The notes beneath the pieces were generated by a model. It made no database searches. It was not told where the DNA came from and worked only from the letters and a program-made list of their open reading frames with translations. A DNA stretch of 64,000 nt from AP-15 sp963701815 (GTDB taxonomy: Bacteria; Pseudomonadota; Alphaproteobacteria; ATCC43930; CGMCC-115725). Shown one piece after another: positions 1-8,339 of this stretch (its first letter is position 1; each line of letters opens with the position of its first letter). A program made the translations under genes and the position numbers. Where the stretch lies: contig CAVPBN010000009.1 of the NCBI GenBank assembly GCA_963701815.1, positions 62,001 through 126,000 on the forward strand, read 5' to 3'.

Positions 1-1183
1 TGTAGACGGTGGCGGTGTAGAAATTGTCGATCCGCAGGTAGCTCGGCGGCCGCACCGGATGGGCGAGCGGCCCGTCATCCTCCGGGAATTGCGCCGCCCG
101 CAGGGTCCGCACCGCGGCGATGCGCTGCACCGAGCGGCTGCCTTGGTCGGCCGAGAATTCCTGGTCGCGGAATACCGTCAACCCCTCCTTCAGCGAAAGC
201 TGAAACCAGTCGCGGCAGGTCACCCGGTCCCCGGTCCAATTGTGAAAATACTCGTGGGCGATGACCGCTTCGATATTCTGGTAATCGGTGTCGGTCGCGG
301 TTTCCGGCTTGGCCAGCACGTAGCGCGTATTGAAGATGTTGAGGCCCTTGTTTTCCATTGCCCCCATGTTGAAGTCGCTGACCGCGACGATGTTGAACAC
401 ATCGAGGTCGTATTCGAGCCCGAAGACGTCTTCGTCCCAGCGCATCGCCTTTTTCAGCGAGGCCATCGCGTGCGCGCATTTGTCCTCGTCGCCGCGGCGT
501 ACCCAGATGGCGAGCGCTACCTCGCTGCCCGAGCGCGTCGTGAAATGGTCCCTGACCGCGACGAGATCGCCGGCGACGAGGGCAAACAGGTAGGAGGGCT
601 TGGGGTGCGGGTCGACCCATTTTGCCCAATGCCGGCCGTTCCCCGCCTCCCCGCTGCCGGAGGGGTTGCCGTTCGACAGCAGGATCGGAAAGCGGGTTTT
701 GTCGGCGACGATCGTCGTCGTATAGCGGGCCGTCACGTCCGGCCGGTCGATGAAATAGGTGATCCGGCGAAAGCCTTCGGGCTCGCATTGGGTGCAGAAA
801 TTGCCGCCCGACATATAGAGGCCGGAAAGCTCGGTGTTCTTGTCGGGGGCGATGCGGGTCTCGACCTCGAGCGTGAAGGCGTCGGGCACTTCGGCCAGCA
901 CCAGCCCGCCTCCGGGCGTCGGCTGATAACGGTTGGGTCCGAGCGCCTCGCCGTCGAGCGCCAGGGCGACGAGGTCGAGCGCCTCGCCGTCGAGGCGCAG
1001 CGGCGCGTCGCGGCCGGCGGCGGCCTCGGGGTTGCGGCGCAGGCGAAGGCGCGATTTGACCCGGGTGTCGGCGTCGCCGAGTTCGAAGACGAGGTCGACG
1101 GTGTCGATCAGAAATTCCGGCGGCCGGTAATCGGCGAGCCGCACCGGTTGGGGCGGCGCGATTTCGAGCGCTGTGTCGGGCAT
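1..1183 (-). CDS. pepN: Aminopeptidase N (M1 family), 3' end cut off by the window
   Basis: Zinc aminopeptidase that removes N-terminal residues from peptides in the cytoplasm. Reading leftward from an ATG at 1183 gives about 394 residues of the E. coli PepN type, whose full length is close to 880, so more than half lies outside the window. The substrate-binding GAMEN motif is near residue 273 and the zinc motif HEYFHNWTG near residue 309, followed by the conserved glutamate region ending KEGLTVFRDQEF. This order and spacing match the family. The gene is divergent from the chromate transporter genes to its right. Identity is secure; only the missing part is unknown. Confidence 0.95.
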   Translation of the reverse strand, partial: MPDTALEIAPPQPVRLADYRPPEFLIDTVDLVFELGDADTRVKSRLRLRRNPEAAAGRDAPLRLDGEALDLVALALDGEALGPNRYQPTPGGGLVLAEVPDAFTLEVETRIAPDKNTELSGLYMSGGNFCTQCEPEGFRRITYFIDRPDVTARYTTTIVADKTRFPILLSNGNPSGSGEAGNGRHWAKWVDPHPKPSYLFALVAGDLVAVRDHFTTRSGSEVALAIWVRRGDEDKCAHAMASLKKAMRWDEDVFGLEYDLDVFNIVAVSDFNMGAMENKGLNIFNTRYVLAKPETATDTDYQNIEAVIAHEYFHNWTGDRVTCRDWFQLSLKEGLTVFRDQEFSADQGSRSVQRIAAVRTLRAAQFPEDDGPLAHPVRPPSYLRIDNFYTATVY

Positions 1184-1320
1184 GGCGGTGCCGCTGATAT
1201 CTCCAGGGAGGGGCAACCTATCCCGTCGCGGCGCCGGTGAAAATCCCCGGCGCTGCAGCGGCGCGCATGCGAACCGGCTCGCCGGGCCGCGGGCGCGCGG
1301 GTAACCTCGCAATCGACACG

Positions 1321-1918
1321 ATGGATCGGGTGGGTGGCGTGGCCGAAGCAACGGAAACAGGGGGCGGCGCTCCGCCGGCCGGCCGGGTCGGGCTGCCGGC
1401 GATCTTCGCCGCGTTTTTTTGGCTCGGGATCACGAGCTTTGGCGGCGGCACCGCGGCCTGGCTCTATCGCGCGATCGTCCAACGCCGCCATTGGCTCGAC
1501 GATCGGGCCTATCTGGCGGGGGTCGGGCTCAGCCGGGTCATGCCGGGCTCGGCCGGGGTCAATCTGACGGTTCAGGTCGGCCAGCGGCTGCACGGCGGCC
1601 GGGGGGCGCTGGCGGCGGTGTTCGGTCTTCTGTCGGGACCGCTGGTGATCGTGGTGGCGCTGGCGGCGGGCTTTGCCCGGATTGCCGGCAATCCGGTCGC
1701 ACACGCCGTTCTCGAAGGGGTCGCCGGCGCGGCGATCGGGTTGACCTTCGCCACCGGGCTCGCGGTCGCGCCGCGCGGCCGAAACGCAGATCGCCCAGGT
1801 CCTGATCACGATCGCGACCGTGGTGGCGGTCGGCGTGCTGCGCTGGCCGTTGCTGCCGGTGATTCTGTGCCTGGCGCCGATCGGCATTGGGGTGGCGCTG
1901 CTGCAGGGGCGGGGCTGA
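1321..1918 (+). CDS. Chromate transporter (ChrA family), N-terminal-half subunit, frame broken near 1777
   Basis: Membrane protein of the short-chain ChrA type, in which two half-size proteins together form a chromate/anion transporter. The first part contains the family signature around FFWLGITSFGGGTAAW and SRVMPGSAGVNL. The frame is lost near 1777 after the words for GLAVAPR; dropping one base in the ggcc run there restores AETQIAQVLITIATVVAVGV and further hydrophobic sequence to the tga at 1916-1918. Restored length is 198 residues. The stop is two bases from the start of the second half. ATG 1321 was chosen because family similarity begins soon after it; an ATG upstream at 1237 would add an unlikely Arg-rich leader. 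Either an assembly error or a decaying gene. Confidence 0.8.
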
Positions 1919-1919
1919 G

Positions 1920-2461
1920 ATGCCCGACGACTGGCGGACCCTGTTGGCGCTGGTTTTTGTCTTCGGTCCGCTGTCATTGCTTTCGATCGGCGGCGGCGCC
2001 TCGCTGCTGGCCGAGATCGAGCATCAGTCGGTTGCCGTTCATCATTGGACGACGCAGCGCGAATTTGCCGATTTGTTTGCGATCTCGCGCGCCGCACCCG
2101 GGCCGGGCACGATGCTGTCGACCCTGGTCGGCTGGAAGGTCGCCGGATGGGCCGGGGCGCTGACCGCGACGGTGGCGCTCTATCTGCCCTCGTCGCTGCT
2201 GGTCTACGGCGTCTCGCGGCTGTGGGGCCGGTGGCGCGGCTCGCTCTGGCACGGCGCGATCGAGCGCGGTCTGGCGCCGATCGCCGCTGGTCTGGTGCTG
2301 GCGGGCGGGCTCGCGGTATTGCAGGCCGCCGGCGGTGCTGCGGTATGGGCGGCGGCGGCGGTGGCGACGGCTTGCTGCTGCGCTGGCCGCGGCTCAACCC
2401 GCTGATACTTTTTGCGGCGAGCGGCGTCTTGTTCGGCATCGCCGCCAGCCTCGGCAGGTGA
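1920..2461 (+). CDS. Chromate transporter (ChrA family), C-terminal-half subunit, frame broken near 2370
   Basis: Partner half of the preceding ChrA-type protein, starting two bases after its stop, which implies translational coupling. The early sequence FGPLSLLSIGGGASLLAEIE and the segment SRAAPGPGTMLSTLVGWKVA are typical of this half. Near 2370 the frame is lost; one added base recovers LLLRWPRLNPLILFAASGVL, the usual hydrophobic C-terminus, and a tga at 2459-2461. Restored length is about 180 residues. In the uncorrected frame the protein would end at 2405 with a non-hydrophobic tail. Both halves of the pair carry one indel each, so a real pseudogene pair cannot be excluded. Confidence 0.78.
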
Positions 2462-2483
2462 ACCACTGCGGTTGGAGGAAACC

Positions 2484-2930
2484 ATGGGCGACGAACTGCC
2501 GGCCGGCTTGCTACAGCGGCTGGCGACCGACGGCCCCGACGCCGTCGTCTATGCCGATCGGGAGGGCAAGATCCGGTTCTGGAACCGGTCGGCGACACGC
2601 ATCTTCGGTTTTGCCGCCGACGAGGCGCTTGGCCAAACTCTCGACCTGATCGTGCCGGAGGCCCAGCGCGCCCGCCATTGGGAGGGCTACCGGCGGGTCA
2701 TGGCAGGTGTTGCGAGCCGTTATGGCGAAGGCGAGGTGCTGGCCGTGCCGGCGATGCGCAAGGACGGCAAGCGCATCTCGATCGAGTTCACCATCCTGCC
2801 GGTGCACGACGATGCCGGTGCGATGGTCGGGATCGCCGCCTTTCTGCGCGACGTCACCGCCCGGTTCGAAGAGTTGCGCGCGCTGCGCCGCGAACTTGCG
2901 GCGTTGAGGGCGTCAACGAGCCGGGAGTAA
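2484..2930 (+). CDS. Stand-alone PAS domain protein
   Basis: A 148-residue soluble protein that is almost entirely one PAS sensor domain. It shows the classic sequence GPDAVVYADREGKIRFWN followed by A..IFGF..DEALGQ.LD.IVPE and, later, EFTILPVHDDAGAMVGIAAF, then DVT and a short Leu/Arg/Glu-rich helix that could form a coiled coil. There is no kinase, cyclase or DNA-binding output domain, so the signal partner must be another protein. Start ATG 2484 follows a good ribosome site (ggagga). The ligand is not identifiable from sequence; no Cys or His characteristic of flavin or haem PAS domains stands out. Confidence 0.85.
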   Translation: MGDELPAGLLQRLATDGPDAVVYADREGKIRFWNRSATRIFGFAADEALGQTLDLIVPEAQRARHWEGYRRVMAGVASRYGEGEVLAVPAMRKDGKRISIEFTILPVHDDAGAMVGIAAFLRDVTARFEELRALRRELAALRASTSRE

Positions 2931-2972
2931 GTAACCGGCACGGTGGCCGGCGCATTCCGCCGGGTGTAGTCT

Positions 2973-3006
2973 CTGAGATGGTCCGTCGGCGAACGGACGA
3001 TCTCAG
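2973..3006 (+). promoter_or_regulatory. Long hairpin directly upstream of the GYD gene ribosome site
   Basis: Bases 2973-2985 and 2994-3006 are inverted repeats of 13 bp with one mismatch and an 8-base loop. The 3' arm ends next to the ggagg ribosome site (3007-3011) of the gene at 3019. There is no T-run, so it is not a standard terminator; it could stabilise the 5' end of the transcript, end the PAS transcript by another route, or be a protein-binding operator. Confidence 0.5.
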
Positions 3007-3018
3007 GGAGGTTGCATA

Positions 3019-3341
3019 ATGCCCAAGTATCTGGTTTCGGCGTCGTACAGCGCCGAAGGCCTAAAGGGCTTCCAGCAGGACAAGGCATCCGGCCGAAGGC
3101 GGGCGGTGACCGCCGCTGTAGAAGGCGCCGGCGGCAAGGTCGAGTGCATCTACAATGCCCTCGGCCAAGACGACGTCTATCTGATCGTCGATTTGCCCGA
3201 CAATGCCAGCGCTGACCGCGCTGGGCATCGCCGCATCGGCGGCCGGGCTGGTGCGCACCCGGACGACGGCATTGATGACTGTCGAGGAGGTCGACCAGGC
3301 CCTCGGCCAAAAGCATCAACTATCGCGCCCCCGGCGGGTAA
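3019..3341 (+). CDS. GYD-domain protein, frame broken twice (near 3209 and 3304)
   Basis: Small cytoplasmic protein of the GYD family, named for a conserved motif and of unknown biochemical role. The start MPKYLVSASYSAEGLKGF fits the family N-terminus. Two extra bases must be removed to keep the family sequence: after PDNAS the frame moves to ALTALGIAASAAGLVRTRTT, and after VDQAL it moves to AKSINYRAPGG and a taa at 3339-3341, which is the normal end for the family. Restored length is about 106 residues, typical for GYD proteins. A strong ribosome site (ggagg) lies 7 bases before ATG 3019. Confidence 0.7.
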
Positions 3342-3369
3342 GAACGAGGCGCCGCGGCGGCAGCGGCGC

Positions 3370-4253
3370 TCAGAACGTCGCGCCCGACTGCCGCCAGTGG
3401 CGCACGATCTCCTCGCCGGTGGCGAACCAGACGCCGTCATGCGCGCGGATGTAGGCGAGCGCCGAATCGAGCCCGGCGATGCGGTGCGGGACGCCGATCA
3501 GGTAGGGGTGCAGGCAGATCGCCATGACCCGGCCCGAGCTCGCCCCCTCGGCATAGAGCGTGTCGAACTGGCGCCGGATCATCGCCTCGAATTCGCCGAT
3601 CGTGCCGTTCCGGTTGTTGAAGTGCGGCGAGTCGTTGATCTCATACGAATAAGGGATCGAGACCAAGGGTTTGCCGCCGATGTCCATCATGTAGGGCTGG
3701 TCGTCATTGACCCAGTCGGCGACGTAGAGGCAGCCCTCGTCGGCGAGGTCAGTCGAGCGTGTGCCAGGTCTCGGCAAGGCCGGCTGCCGAGCCAGCCGAG
3801 CGGCTTCCTGCCGGTCATTTCGGCGATGCGGGAGAGCGTGCGGGAAATCGTCTGCCGCTCCGCTTCGGGGCTCAATCCGTCGAGCCAGACGCTGTTCGTC
3901 TGGTTGTGGCCGAGGATTTCCCAGCCGAGGTCGACCGCCGCGCGGACGATCTGCGGATGATGGTCGCAGATGTCGCTGTTCAGTGTCGGGCTTGCCCGGA
4001 CGCCGTGTTTGCCGAGCACATCCATGATGCGCCAGATGCCGACCCGGTTGCCGTAGTCGCGCTGCGCCCAGGCCCGCACCGAGGGCGGCTTGCCGGCGGG
4101 CGCCCCGGGCTGCGGCGGAATGCCCTTTGTCAGCGGAAAGAACTCGATGTTGGGAATGATCCAGACCGCGAGCCGCGCCCCGTTCGGCCACACGAGTTTT
4201 GGCCGCTCGTTGATCGGAACGTAGGGAAACGGCCCATAATCCTGCGGCTGCAT
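3370..4253 (-). CDS. Polysaccharide deacetylase family, allantoinase (PuuE)-like, frame broken twice
   Basis: NodB-fold metal hydrolase resembling the PuuE-type allantoinase, which opens the ring of allantoin in purine breakdown. The N-terminus MQPQDYGPFPYVPINERP and the motif NIEFFPL are typical of this subgroup, as are TLNSDICDHHP in the middle and CLHPYLIGVPHRI near the C-terminus. Between about 3745 and 3785 the frame changes twice; restoring it gives WLG..AETWHTLD and LADEGCLYVADW, giving roughly 294 residues. Start 4253 was chosen over 4301 because family sequence begins there and it leaves room for the divergent acetyltransferase. No other purine-breakdown gene is next to it, so the substrate remains open. 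Confidence 0.72.
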
Positions 4254-4299
4254 GGCGGTATCCTCCGGGACTGCGACGGTGACCAGCTTGCCAGAGATC

Positions 4300-4764
4300 A
4301 TGACCCGATGGCAGCGCTTCGACGCGCTGTCGGCGCCGGCGCTCTACGAATTGCTGCGCTTCCGGCAGCGGATTTTTGTCGTCGAGCAGCGCTCGCCTTA
4401 TCCCGATCTCGACGGCCTCGACCTGTCGGCCTGGCATCTGACCTTGCGGACCGAGGGCATGCTTGCCGGCTATTTGCGGCTGCTGCCGCCGGCCGATGCC
4501 GAGACGACGGTCCGGATCGGCCGGGTCGCGGTCGCCGCCGAGTGGCGCGGGCGCGGGCTCGGCCGTCGGCTGATGACGGAGGCGCTGTCGTTTTGCCGCG
4601 CGCACTATCCGCGGCAAGCGATCTCACTCAGTGCCCAACTCCGCCTCGCGCCGTTTTACCAAAGCCTCGGCTTCGCCACGGTCGGTGCGGCTTATGACGA
4701 TTTCGGCGTCGCGCACATCGACATGGAAGCGCACGAAGCTGACCGGGACGAGCGGCGTTCCTAG
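4300..4764 (+). CDS. ElaA-type GNAT N-acetyltransferase
   Basis: Cytoplasmic acetyltransferase of the GNAT superfamily, ElaA subgroup, 154 residues from ATG 4300. The ElaA signature is visible at the start (LYELLRFRQRIFVVEQ..PYPDLDG), and the acetyl-CoA binding loop is RVAVAAEWRGRGLGRRLM. The C-terminal part LSAQLRLAPFYQSLGFATVG is the usual GNAT end. An upstream ATG at 4252 is in frame but would overlap the start of the divergent deacetylase and has no family support. The acceptor substrate of ElaA proteins is not established, so only the enzyme class is called. Confidence 0.87.
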   Translation: MTRWQRFDALSAPALYELLRFRQRIFVVEQRSPYPDLDGLDLSAWHLTLRTEGMLAGYLRLLPPADAETTVRIGRVAVAAEWRGRGLGRRLMTEALSFCRAHYPRQAISLSAQLRLAPFYQSLGFATVGAAYDDFGVAHIDMEAHEADRDERRS

Positions 4765-4863
4765 GCTTAGAATAAACTTACGTAAGGGAGGGTTCAGAGG
4801 ACGACATGGGCGACCCGGCAGGCGCGGCGGCGCATGTGCGCCCTTAAGTCCCCGAGTTCGGCG

Positions 4864-6066
4864 TCAGGCCGCGACTTCCTCGGCGAGCGGCACGCGCGTC
4901 ACCGTGTGCGCCTGCAATGCGGGCAATACGTCGCGGGCGAAGCGGCGGATCTGTTCGATGAACAACTCGTGCGGCAAGACCCCGCGATTGAGGCTGACCT
5001 GCACATTGTCGGCGCCGGCGCTGTCGGCTGCGGCGATGATCCGCCGGGTCACTTCCTCGGCGGTGCCCCACGGCATCTCCTCGGCCTGCCGCTCGACCTC
5101 GGCCATCGTCAAATTGCGGAAGTCCTCGCGGGCGAATTGGGCGGCGCGCAGGTTCTCCGGACGCACGTAATCGGTCGAGGCCGCGGTCGAATACCCGGTT
5201 TCGCGCTGGCGGCTGGTCTCGGTGAAGTTGCCGTGGCTGAACAGGGTGCGGTTGAAATAGAGGTGGTGCGGACCCATCTCGCGCACCGCCTCCGCCTTGC
5301 TGGCGGCGACATAGGCGCTGATCCCGAGAGACAGATGGTCGGGGGTGATGCGGTGACCGGCGCGCGCCAGACAGCGGGCATAATATCGGATGATGTCGTC
5401 GCGCAGACCGAGCGAGCGCCCGAGACCCGGGGTGATCGGCAAATTGTGCAAGCCGGCGAACTCGATCAATTCCTTGCTGCCGACGACCGGCATCCAGATC
5501 GGCGGATGCGGCTGCTGCAGCGGGCGCGGCCATAACGCCGCGTCCCGATAGCTCCAGTATCGGCCCTGATACGAAAAGACCTCCTCCCGCCACGCCCCGG
5601 TGATGATCGCGAACGCCTCCTCGAAGCGGGCGCGCAACTCGTCGAGCGGCACGTTGTGGACCTGGTATTCGCGCGGGATGCCGCGGGCAAATCCGGAGAT
5701 CAATCGACCGTTCGACATGCAGTCGAGCATCGCCAGCTCTTCGGCAAGCCGCAACGGCTCGTGCAACGGCAAAAGATTGCCGTAGATCAGCAATTTGAGC
5801 TTTTTGGTGCGCTGCGCTGCCGCGGCGGCCAGCAGATTCGGCGAATTCATCAGCCCGTAGGGGGAGCAATGGTGCTCGTTGAACCCCACCCCGTCATAGC
5901 CGAGCCGGTCCAGCTCTTCCCAGGCGGCGAGATGTTCGGCGTAGGTCCGGGCCGCGACTGCCGGATTGAAATGACGGTTCGGCAGCGGATAAGGCAGCTC
6001 ATTGCCGATCTTCAGATGGTCGAGCCGCTGGCCATAGGCCAAAAGGTCGAAGACAAAGACCTTCAT
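4864..6066 (-). CDS. Luciferase-like (LLM class) flavin-dependent oxidoreductase
   Basis: A 400-residue TIM-barrel oxidoreductase of the bacterial luciferase-like family, which uses reduced flavin or F420 to oxidise small organic substrates. Family marks are FNEHHCSPYGLM, LKLLIYGNLLPLHEPLRLAE, ELAMLDCMSNGRLISGFARG and IPREYQVHN. Start ATG 6066 (MKVFVFDLLAYGQ) was chosen; upstream codons to 6144 give only a charged, low-complexity leader. It stands alone: the acetyltransferase faces it from the left, and the small gene at 6189 is divergent. The substrate cannot be read from sequence. Confidence 0.88.
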   Translation of the reverse strand: MKVFVFDLLAYGQRLDHLKIGNELPYPLPNRHFNPAVAARTYAEHLAAWEELDRLGYDGVGFNEHHCSPYGLMNSPNLLAAAAAQRTKKLKLLIYGNLLPLHEPLRLAEELAMLDCMSNGRLISGFARGIPREYQVHNVPLDELRARFEEAFAIITGAWREEVFSYQGRYWSYRDAALWPRPLQQPHPPIWMPVVGSKELIEFAGLHNLPITPGLGRSLGLRDDIIRYYARCLARAGHRITPDHLSLGISAYVAASKAEAVREMGPHHLYFNRTLFSHGNFTETSRQRETGYSTAASTDYVRPENLRAAQFAREDFRNLTMAEVERQAEEMPWGTAEEVTRRIIAAADSAGADNVQVSLNRGVLPHELFIEQIRRFARDVLPALQAHTVTRVPLAEEVAA

Positions 6067-6188
6067 CGCATCACTCCTCGACGGCGTCGGTTGCGGGGAC
6101 GCGCCCCGCTGCTTCGACCCGGATTCCCGAGGGCTCGGCCTCATCCGACCGTCGGCGGCCGCCGAGTCTGTTTTCCCGGCGGATTGGG

Positions 6189-6506
6189 ATGATGCGATTC
6201 GCAGAACCGGGAATTTCTTTGGCCATTCCTTCTGATCCCGAGAGGCTCGCTGCGGCGCTGGCGAGAGACTCCAATCCGCTCAAATCGGAACTCATCACGT
6301 TGTCGCCGAACAGTCAAACCGTCTGGTATCTCGACCGGCTGGTTGAAACCGGCATCTTCGGCAACAATCGCGCCGAGGCGGCGCGGGTGGCCTTGTACGA
6401 TCACTGCAAGCCGATGATCGCGCAGCGTATATTGACCGCAGCCTCGGCCTTGCCGGGCAGGACGACCGGCGAGGTGCGGCCTGCCTTTGCGGCTGCCGAC
6501 GAATGA
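6189..6506 (+). CDS. Small ribbon-helix-helix-like protein, possible transcription factor or orphan antitoxin
   Basis: A 105-residue protein I cannot assign to a named family. The middle segment, ELITLSPNSQTVWYLDRLVE followed by TGIFGNNRAEAARVALYDH, has the beta-strand, helix, turn, helix layout of ribbon-helix-helix DNA-binding proteins (a strand with alternating hydrophobics, then L..LV..G.F.N..EA.R.AL). No toxin gene lies on either side, so if it is an antitoxin it is an orphan; a solitary regulator is equally possible. It precedes the dcw promoter by about 170 bp on the same strand but is separated by its own stop and gene-free DNA. Confidence 0.55.
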   Translation: MMRFAEPGISLAIPSDPERLAAALARDSNPLKSELITLSPNSQTVWYLDRLVETGIFGNNRAEAARVALYDHCKPMIAQRILTAASALPGRTTGEVRPAFAAADE

Positions 6507-6807
6507 CGACGACATTCCGCAGGAAGAACAGTAGATGAACACAATGGTCCGGCTGGTTCTCCTACTCGATCAAAGATCGCGTTTGTTGTGACCGAGACGA
6601 GGCCGGGGACTACATGATGTGGTCCGATTCGACCGAGCACAGGGAGTTTGGAAATCTGAAGTTTTATTAGGCTAGACCATTGACACCCATTTTTACCCAT
6701 GATATCCCATCACCACCCAAGGACGGGTGCCGCCGACGGGGGGAACTTCGGCAGCATCTATCGGGCGCCCCTTGCCGAGCGTCCATGGGTGGGCGTTGGG
6801 GGAAGAA
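6507..6807 (+). promoter_or_regulatory. Gene-free region with the dcw promoter and MraZ-type operator
   Basis: No plausible gene lies here. At 6680-6685 there is a perfect TTGACA, then exactly 17 bases, then TATCCC at 6703-6708 as a partial -10. Inside and just after this promoter, CCCAT or CCCAA occurs four times at 6686, 6696, 6706 and 6716, exactly 10 bp apart; on the other strand this reads TGGGN with 5-base spacers. E. coli MraZ is known to bind direct TGGGN repeats with 5-base spacers in its own promoter, so this is very probably the autoregulatory MraZ box. The overlap of repeats with the -35/-10 spacer fits repression. Confidence 0.82.
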
Positions 6808-7278
6808 GTGGCACTTTTCATGTCCACTTACGTGAACAAGGTCGACCGCAAGGGGCGGGTTTCAGTGCCGGCGACCTTTCGCGCCCAGATAACCGGACAG
6901 AGCTTCCCGGGGATCGTCGCCTATCCGATGCCCAAACATGCGGCGATCGAAGCCTCCGGCATCGATCGGATGGAAGCGATTTCGACCGGCCTCGACGATC
7001 TGGACGATCCCGAGCAGCGGCAGGATATTGCGACGATGGTCTTTGGTCAGTCGCATCATCTGCCGTTCGATCCCGAAGGCCGGGTCCTGCTGCCCGAACA
7101 TCTCGTCGCCTATGCTCATCTGACCGAGAATGCGGCTTTTGTCGGACTCGGCCCGACCTTCCAGATCTGGGAGCCCGACCGTTTTGCCGCGCATCAAGCC
7201 GCGGCGCGCGAGCGGCTCGGCCGGCAAGACGGCAGGATGCCGTCGCTCGGCACTCTTGCCGGTCGGCGCCGGCAATGA
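6808..7278 (+). CDS. mraZ: Transcriptional regulator MraZ
   Basis: DNA-binding regulator of the division and cell-wall operon; the ring-shaped oligomer binds TGGGN repeats in its own promoter. The protein has the two SpoVT/AbrB-like half domains, marked by NKVDRKGRVSVPATFR near the start and HLPFDPEGRVLLPEHL in the middle, and is 156 residues long. The GTG at 6808 is preferred because it gives the usual start (M-A-L-F-M-S-T-Y-V-N-K) and sits behind a gggggaag ribosome site; the inner ATG at 6820 is the alternative. It is the first gene of the cluster and its stop overlaps the rsmH start. Confidence 0.95.
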   Translation: MALFMSTYVNKVDRKGRVSVPATFRAQITGQSFPGIVAYPMPKHAAIEASGIDRMEAISTGLDDLDDPEQRQDIATMVFGQSHHLPFDPEGRVLLPEHLVAYAHLTENAAFVGLGPTFQIWEPDRFAAHQAAARERLGRQDGRMPSLGTLAGRRRQ

Positions 7279-8339
7279 CCCGGCCGCCGCGGCGACGTTC
7301 CCGGGCAGCCCTGCCGAATCAGCCGGCGCGGCCGGAAACGATGCCCGCCGGCGGGCATGTCCCGGTCCTGGTCGAAGCCGTGCTCGCCGCACTGGCGCCG
7401 CGCGACGACGCAGTCTATGTCGACGGCACTTTCGGCGCCGGCGGCTATACGACGGCGCTGCTCGGCGCGGCGCGCTGCCATGTCGTCGCCATCGACCGCG
7501 ATCCCGATGCGGTGCGCTGCGGACATGATCTGGCGCTGCGGCAAGGCGGGCGGCTGACCGTCGTCGAAGGGCGTTTTGGCGAGATGGTGCGGCTGCTTGC
7601 CGAGATCGAGGCCGATACCGGGCGGATTGCCGGCATCGCCCTCGATCTCGGACTGTCGTCGATGCAGCTCGATACCCCGGGTCGCGGCTTTTCGTTCCGC
7701 TTTGACGGCCCGCTCGACATGCGCATGAGCGGCGAGGGGCCGAGCGCCGCCGATCTCGTCGCGACCTTGCCGCAAGAAGAGCTGGCCGATCTGATCCGCG
7801 CCCTCGGCGAGGAACGGTTTGCCGGACGGATCGCGCGCGCGATCGTCGCGGCGCGGCAGCGGCGGCCGATCCGACACACGCTCGAACTCGCCGAGATCGT
7901 AGGCGCCGCCGTGCCCCGATCCGAACCGGGCCTCGACCCGGCAACCCGGACCTTTCAGGCGTTGCGCATCGCCGTCAACGACGAACTGGGCGAGCTCGAC
8001 CGCGGGCTGGCCGCCTCCGAGCAATTGCTGATGCCCGGCGGCCGGCTCGCCGTGGTCGCGTTCCACTCGCTCGAAGACCGGCGGGTCAAGAGTTTTCTGC
8101 GCGAGCGCAGCGATGCGGCGCCGCGCGCCTCGCGCCATGACCCCGAACCGGTCGCCGCACCGATCCCGAGCTTCAAACTGCTGCATCGCCGGGCGGTTCG
8201 GCCCGATGCCGGCGAGATCGCCCGCAACCCGCGGGCCCGATCGGCGCGGTTGCGGGCTGCCGAACGGACCGCCGCCCCGACGCGCGACGCCGCTCGCCTC
8301 CGGCCCGGAACGGGGCAGGTTCGAGGGGCGGCCATATGA
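7275..8339 (+). CDS. rsmH: 16S rRNA (cytosine-1402-N4)-methyltransferase RsmH (MraW)
   Basis: Methylates N4 of C1402 in 16S rRNA using S-adenosylmethionine. The 354-residue protein shows GGHVPVLVEAVLAAL, the SAM loop YVDGTFGAGGYT, the ALDLGLSSMQLDTPGRGFSF segment, LDMRMS, and the late motif AFHSLEDRRVKSF, all in normal order. ATG 7275 overlaps the mraZ stop (ATGA), giving a short basic leader before MPAGGHVPV; ATG 7341 is a possible alternative. It overlaps ftsL by the same kind of junction, so translation of the three genes is likely coupled. Confidence 0.96.
   Translation: MTRPPRRRSRAALPNQPARPETMPAGGHVPVLVEAVLAALAPRDDAVYVDGTFGAGGYTTALLGAARCHVVAIDRDPDAVRCGHDLALRQGGRLTVVEGRFGEMVRLLAEIEADTGRIAGIALDLGLSSMQLDTPGRGFSFRFDGPLDMRMSGEGPSAADLVATLPQEELADLIRALGEERFAGRIARAIVAARQRRPIRHTLELAEIVGAAVPRSEPGLDPATRTFQALRIAVNDELGELDRGLAASEQLLMPGGRLAVVAFHSLEDRRVKSFLRERSDAAPRASRHDPEPVAAPIPSFKLLHRRAVRPDAGEIARNPRARSARLRAAERTAAPTRDAARLRPGTGQVRGAAI

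Noticed and set aside
1108..2598. Long open frame on the minus strand over the chromate transporter genes
   Set aside because: Composition is Arg/Pro/Ala-rich without any family sequence; it is the shadow of the plus-strand genes in high-GC DNA.
6699..7274. Open frame that would fuse upstream sequence to rsmH
   Set aside because: The 5' part is mraZ read in another frame; rsmH family sequence begins after ATG 7275, which overlaps the mraZ stop.
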